Of a stretch of DNA of 64,000 nt, positions 60,151-64,000 are shown in pieces; positions within the stretch are counted from its first letter, which is position 1; every line of letters starts with the position of its first letter. The position numbers and the translations under genes were made by a program. The stretch comes from JAUSIK01 sp964362915 (GTDB lineage Archaea > Nanobdellota > Nanobdellia > Pacearchaeales > GW2011-AR1): contig CAYIGH010000003.1 in NCBI GenBank assembly GCA_964362915.1, positions 1 through 64,000 on the forward strand, in the 5' to 3' direction. Under the pieces are notes generated by a model. The model did no database searches, had not been told where the DNA came from, and was given only the letters and a program-made list of their open reading frames with translations.

Positions 60151-62418
60151 TCAACCCCAATAATAATAATCAAAAAATCTATTATCAGTTGCTATTACAC
60201 TGCCAGTAATCGTTCCACCACTAGTTTCTCCACTGCTCGTCCCTGTACTTCCGCTCGTGCCACTGCTTTCTGTAGTTGTAGTACTGCTTCCCTCGCTAGT
60301 TCCACTCGTCCCAGAACTTTCAGTTGTTGTAGTTGTTCCGCTCTCTGTTGTAGTCGTAGTACTTGGCACTGTTTCCCCTTCAGGCGGCACGAATCCCTCT
60401 GGCGGAACAAATCCTTCAGGTGGAATGAAACCTTCCGGAGGTCTGAATTCACCCTCAGGAGGTCTAAATTCTTCAGGCGACCTAAATTCCCCTTCTGGAG
60501 GTCTAAATTCCCTATATCTATTCTCATACTCTTCTCTATAACTTCTCTCCTCTCGCTCTCTTCTAAACTTTTCTTCTTCATCAAAAAAGCATCTACAAGG
60601 TTCTCCAGGAGTTACATCTCCAAAACTACAATCCCACCTGCCTCCTTTTGCCCTGCATTCTCCGGCAAAATTCTCTTCATATCTCTTAGTTTCAGCAAAT
60701 CTCTTTTTAGAGGAATCTATCATAATTTTCTCACAGCTCTCTCTTGTAAATGCCTTTGCTTCTTCACATGGCGGAGGCCAATGTCCTCTTCCTTCTCTTC
60801 CACCAAAACCAGCAGGCCCTCCAGGCCCTATGCCTTCCAAAGCACCATCATAACACTTTAGTCTCTCTTCAGAATTTTGTATTCCTCTACAATCAGGCCC
60901 AAATCCAGGCCCTCTTGGACCTCCACCTTCAGGACCTTCTCCAAACTGCTCTCTCATTAATCTCTCACACTTTCTAGGATCATCTCTATGCTCTCCAGTT
61001 AATCCTGCTTCTATACATTCTTGAGGTGCATTCTGCTTAAACATAAAAACTCCGCATTCTTTAGGATTCCTTAATCCTGCTTCTATACATTCTTGAGGTG
61101 CATGCTCCTCAAACATAATTTTCTCGCAAGCTTCTCTTGCCTCTCTTTCATTCTCAAAACTAATCTCTCCCCTATCCAAGGCATTAAGACATGGTCCTGG
61201 TACATTTCTCCTAAACATTACTTCAATGCATGCCTTAGGAGTCTTTGCCCTTTCTTCCCTACATTCTATCGGCATATGGAATTCAAACTGATCTTCAGAA
61301 ACGCCTTCTTCTAATTCCTCAAAAACATCCTGCAAATAATCTGGCAATAATTCTTCTATGCCTTCGGTTGCATCGTCCATCGCCTCACATGCACTTTCAT
61401 CCCCTGCTTCACACTTAGAAGCCAAGGGCGCAACTATGCTGCATCTGTCAGCAAATGGCTTATTTATCTCCTCTAATTCAGAACACTGGCATTCCCTTCC
61501 CTGCGTTCTAAAGCATTGGCCCATTACTTCAGCGAATTTTCTAGCTGCCTCTCTCTGTTCTTCAGTTAAATCATCATCAAGTTCTCTCTGCCATCTGGGA
61601 GAATCGTCTTTTGTCCTGCAAACCCTAGCATACTCATTAGGATCTAATTTAGATAATTGTTCACATAGCTCTTTAATCTTTGAAGCAATTTCAGCAGCCG
61701 CCTCAATTTTCTTCTCCTTGTCTATCACACCTCTAAATTCATCCCTCTCACTATTAGGAATCTCTTTGTCCATCTCTCTAATCGCTCTTCTTATAACCCT
61801 AGAACTTCTCTTAACATCGTCCTTCTCTTCAGGACTTACTTCCTTTTCAACCTCTCTAGCGCATTCTTCGTATTTCCTCAAAGCATCCTTAGCCTCCTCT
61901 ATCTTTCCTATCTTCACCATTTCTTTAACTTCAGCAATCTTCTCCTTCCTATTATCAATACAATTACCAAACCTGTCAAAAAATTCATCTATGAAGTAAA
62001 ATGTGCTGTCAGGCGTTATTCCAGCTCCTCCCAGCTCCTCATCAACATTTCCCTCAAATTCTTCTTCACATTCCCCTTCATAATCTCCATGAGCAATATG
62101 GCTTTCCAAAGCACTTCTTGCTATTTCAATAGTATTTGCCTTGCCTTCATCCCCAGCAGGAATATGGCATACTTTCACTTTTTCCTCTCTATCCTCATCT
62201 TCTATTTCGCCTTCCTCTTCCCCTTCATTAGGAGTAGGCGTAGCCTCAGGTGTAGCTTCAGGTGTTGGTGTTGTCTCTAGGGTTGCCTCTGGCGTTGGAG
62301 TAGTTTCAGGAGTTGGTGTAGGCGTAGCCTCGCCCTCTTGAGCAATACCTATTCCACTAAATAATAAGATAATAAAAACTAAATAAATAGCCAGAATTCC
62401 AAACCCTCTTTTTAACAT
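60151..62418 (-). CDS. Large secreted Cys-rich surface protein with CHIPAG domain
   Basis: 755 residues from the ATG at 62418 (MLKRGFGILAIY, signal peptide to about residue 23). A Thr-Pro-Glu repeat linker, a VCHIPAGDEGKANTIEI...AHGDYEGEC domain, a DUF5667-like segment (ITPDSTFYFIDEFFDRF), helical regions, Cys modules of the type (M/I)F(K/E)xxAPQECIEAGL, a PPEGF repeat run, a Ser/Thr-rich stretch (likely glycosylated) and a hydrophobic tail ITGSVIATDN. The plan is that of an archaeal surface or S-layer-associated protein; the precise role is unknown. Confidence 0.7.
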   Translation of the reverse strand: MLKRGFGILAIYLVFIILLFSGIGIAQEGEATPTPTPETTPTPEATLETTPTPEATPEATPTPNEGEEEGEIEDEDREEKVKVCHIPAGDEGKANTIEIARSALESHIAHGDYEGECEEEFEGNVDEELGGAGITPDSTFYFIDEFFDRFGNCIDNRKEKIAEVKEMVKIGKIEEAKDALRKYEECAREVEKEVSPEEKDDVKRSSRVIRRAIREMDKEIPNSERDEFRGVIDKEKKIEAAAEIASKIKELCEQLSKLDPNEYARVCRTKDDSPRWQRELDDDLTEEQREAARKFAEVMGQCFRTQGRECQCSELEEINKPFADRCSIVAPLASKCEAGDESACEAMDDATEGIEELLPDYLQDVFEELEEGVSEDQFEFHMPIECREERAKTPKACIEVMFRRNVPGPCLNALDRGEISFENEREAREACEKIMFEEHAPQECIEAGLRNPKECGVFMFKQNAPQECIEAGLTGEHRDDPRKCERLMREQFGEGPEGGGPRGPGFGPDCRGIQNSEERLKCYDGALEGIGPGGPAGFGGREGRGHWPPPCEEAKAFTRESCEKIMIDSSKKRFAETKRYEENFAGECRAKGGRWDCSFGDVTPGEPCRCFFDEEEKFRREREERSYREEYENRYREFRPPEGEFRSPEEFRPPEGEFRPPEGFIPPEGFVPPEGFVPPEGETVPSTTTTTESGTTTTTESSGTSGTSEGSSTTTTESSGTSGSTGTSSGETSGGTITGSVIATDNRFFDYYYWG

Positions 62419-62671
62419 ATATATCATAAAATCCCAAACTTTTTAAACCTAACTAAAAACAGATATTGTCAACTTATCGAGAGATAGGCAAATTATCCTC
62501 TGCTTTATAGCTTCTTGTGTTTTAATTATATTTTATAAAAATATCCAAAAGTATTTTATCTTCGGACATTAGATAATAAATAGATTGCAAAAGGATAAAA
62601 AATATTGTTTTCATAAAGCGTAGGTATTAATTTCAGGCATATCACGTTATCTTGACAGTATCCTAAAAACA

Positions 62672-63460
62672 CTAAAATCCGTACTTTCTATTATAAACCC
62701 TGACACTCTCTTCTATATTCTTCCTTGCACTCCCGCTTAAATCTTTACTTATCTCCGCAATCCCCTTATTAACTAACTTTTCTCCAACAGAATGAACAGC
62801 AATGCGAAAAAACCCTCTCTTGCAAAAACTGTGAATCTTTTCAGGCACAAATTGAACATTTCCAAAATATTGTATCTCTCCTCTGCTATCATAATAAAAG
62901 TTAATTCCCATGCAAGTCAAACCCTCTATTTTGCCCGCAGTTCCTCCAATACTTTCATTTGCAAGAAGATAATGCATGTGCCCTCTCCCTTTTTCATTCA
63001 TTAATCTAAGATTATGTAAAATAATCTTGTCATCATTCCTTTCTTTAGAAATCCTCTTTGAATAATAATTTTCCCAAATCTCTTCAAAAAACCCAATGGG
63101 ATCAAAATGCTCTCCTAAACAATCAATAACCTTCTCGCCTATTTCTCTATGTGCATAAACTCTTCCAATAGGAATATCAAATGCTTCGCATTTTTCCGCA
63201 GCAAGCTCTGCTAATCTGTCCAACTGTGCTCGCTGAGGTCCTTGCTCATAAAAACTATTCCTAATACGAACATCTAACGAGGTTTTGTCCCATCTGGATT
63301 CTACAAAAACAGGAAGATCCTCAAATACTCTGCCTTCAGCATCAATAGTATAATGAAATCTCTGTAAATTATGTTTTATACTATAAAAAATCGAATACAT
63401 GGGCCTATCTTCAAATCTAGCCTTATTCCCATGTAAAATTATCTTGTCAATTTCTCTCAT
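62672..63460 (-). CDS. N-acetylmuramoyl-L-alanine amidase (amidase_2/PGRP)-like protein
   Basis: 262 residues from the ATG at 63460. Zinc-amidase features: KIILHGNKA (first His), FHYTIDAEGRVFEDLP, IRNSFYEQGPQRAQLDRLAELA, VYAHREIG (second His) and VIDCLGEHFDP (probable third ligand). An unrecognised 110-residue C-terminal domain follows. No signal peptide. The family cleaves peptidoglycan or pseudo-peptide bonds, which most archaea do not make, so the target is unclear. Confidence 0.7.
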   Translation of the reverse strand: MREIDKIILHGNKARFEDRPMYSIFYSIKHNLQRFHYTIDAEGRVFEDLPVFVESRWDKTSLDVRIRNSFYEQGPQRAQLDRLAELAAEKCEAFDIPIGRVYAHREIGEKVIDCLGEHFDPIGFFEEIWENYYSKRISKERNDDKIILHNLRLMNEKGRGHMHYLLANESIGGTAGKIEGLTCMGINFYYDSRGEIQYFGNVQFVPEKIHSFCKRGFFRIAVHSVGEKLVNKGIAEISKDLSGSARKNIEESVRVYNRKYGF

Positions 63461-63565
63461 AAAGCCCACACATATTGTGCTTATTTAAATCTTCTTGATG
63501 CAATTACTCGCAAGTAATCCAAGAATCATGCAAAGTAATATTATCTTTGCAAACTTTAAAAAAGC

Positions 63566-63889
63566 ATGAAAAAAATAGCATTTGTATTAGCACTTTTAGG
63601 TTTATTCACCCTTCTAATCCTGGCTTTCTCTCTTCCGCCTAAAAAATTATCTTCAAAAGAGCATCTCTCAGATTTCCAGCCAAATCAGAAATTAATCATA
63701 GAAGGAAAAGTCATAAAAGAAACATATAATAAAAATCAAAAAGTTTTGCATCTGGATAATAATTTAAATCTTCAATGTCCGAATCCTTGTCCTTCTTTAT
63801 TAAATAAAAATATTAAGGCAATAATAAGATTAGAATCTTATAATAATAAATACTATCTAAAAATTCTAAAATTAAATTATGATAATTAA
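63566..63889 (+). CDS. Small exported OB-fold-like protein
   Basis: 107 residues: signal peptide or anchor (MKKIAFVLALLGLFTLLILA), then FQPNQKLIIEGKVIKETYNK...HLDNNLNLQCPNPCPSL, a short OB-fold-like barrel with two Cys. Similar exported OB domains occur in DPANN genomes; function unknown. Confidence 0.55.
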   Translation: MKKIAFVLALLGLFTLLILAFSLPPKKLSSKEHLSDFQPNQKLIIEGKVIKETYNKNQKVLHLDNNLNLQCPNPCPSLLNKNIKAIIRLESYNNKYYLKILKLNYDN

Positions 63890-63915
63890 ATAGCTCTGTT
63901 TTATTAAAATAGGCC

Positions 63916-64000
63916 TCAAATTCCCGAAGCCATAAACGCCCACCACGGCCTTCTAACTTTTATTACCTCTCCAGTTTCCGCATCTACTTCTACCGCAACC
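63916..64000 (-). CDS. 3' end of a gene running off the window (PepSY-like end)
   Basis: The last 27 codons read VAVEVDAETGEVIKVRRPWW then AFMASGI and stop at 63916. VDAETGEV is typical of the end of a PepSY-type or similar domain. The rest of the gene lies beyond base 64000. Confidence 0.5.
   Translation of the reverse strand, partial: VAVEVDAETGEVIKVRRPWWAFMASGI

Noticed and set aside
60257..62341. Several long plus-strand frames opposite the large surface protein
   Set aside because: They mirror its Pro/Thr/Glu repeats in antisense and have low-complexity products; the minus frame has a signal peptide and domains.

Overview
The window is AT-rich archaeal DNA, most likely from a DPANN-type archaeon (Woesearchaeota/Pacearchaeota-like; an inference from gene content and style). 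The archaeal assignment rests on RadA, an RPA-type single-strand binding protein, the archaeal EF-1 beta, an archaeal TyrRS, an XPF/Hef nuclease with a separate Hef-type helicase, an archaeal TGS GTPase, class III signal peptides, and many genes whose ATG lies about 25 bases after a TATA box (leaderless transcripts). I saw no rRNA, tRNA or CRISPR array.

Layout. 1-12 kb is mostly housekeeping: HEPN protein (cut by the window edge), a CxxC-x17-CxxC zinc ribbon, a papain-fold-like protein, RadA with two inteins, RPA, EF-1 beta, small membrane proteins, an alpha/beta hydrolase and a HIT-like protein without its catalytic histidines. 12-29 kb is a dispersed type IV pilus/secretion system: prepilin peptidase (12003-12836), a tightly coupled operon of about nine small class III-signal proteins (13452-18444), a FlaJ/TadC-like membrane platform (18573-20744), a FlaI/TadA-like ATPase (23608-25878), coiled-coil partners (one frameshifted), and three related multi-TM proteins. 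The ATPase and one of the multi-TM genes share an identical 15-bp promoter core at the same distance from the ATG. A Fic protein and a protein resembling only the C-terminal domain of GMP synthase sit between them.

30-57 kb is the most unusual part: six secreted proteins with dockerin-type calcium-binding modules, two secreted or anchored proteins with RTX-like Asp/Gly repeats, and a set of short membrane or lipoprotein-like partners. Four dockerin proteins belong to one paralogous family, and two dockerin genes are each preceded by nearly identical small genes (MREYVR start) driven by a duplicated divergent promoter. Within this region lie a split Hef (helicase and nuclease in separate genes with a VapBC toxin-antitoxin pair between them), ThpR, an M16 peptidase, a TGS GTPase and a second VapBC pair. 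No cohesin is recognisable here, so what the dockerins bind is open.

57-64 kb holds a type II restriction-modification pair, TyrRS, a large secreted Cys/Pro/Thr-rich surface protein, an amidase_2-like protein and a small secreted OB-fold-like protein; the last gene runs off the window. Intergenic DNA at 37-42 kb carries decayed gene fragments, dispersed short repeats and two large hairpins that resemble IS200/IS605 ends.
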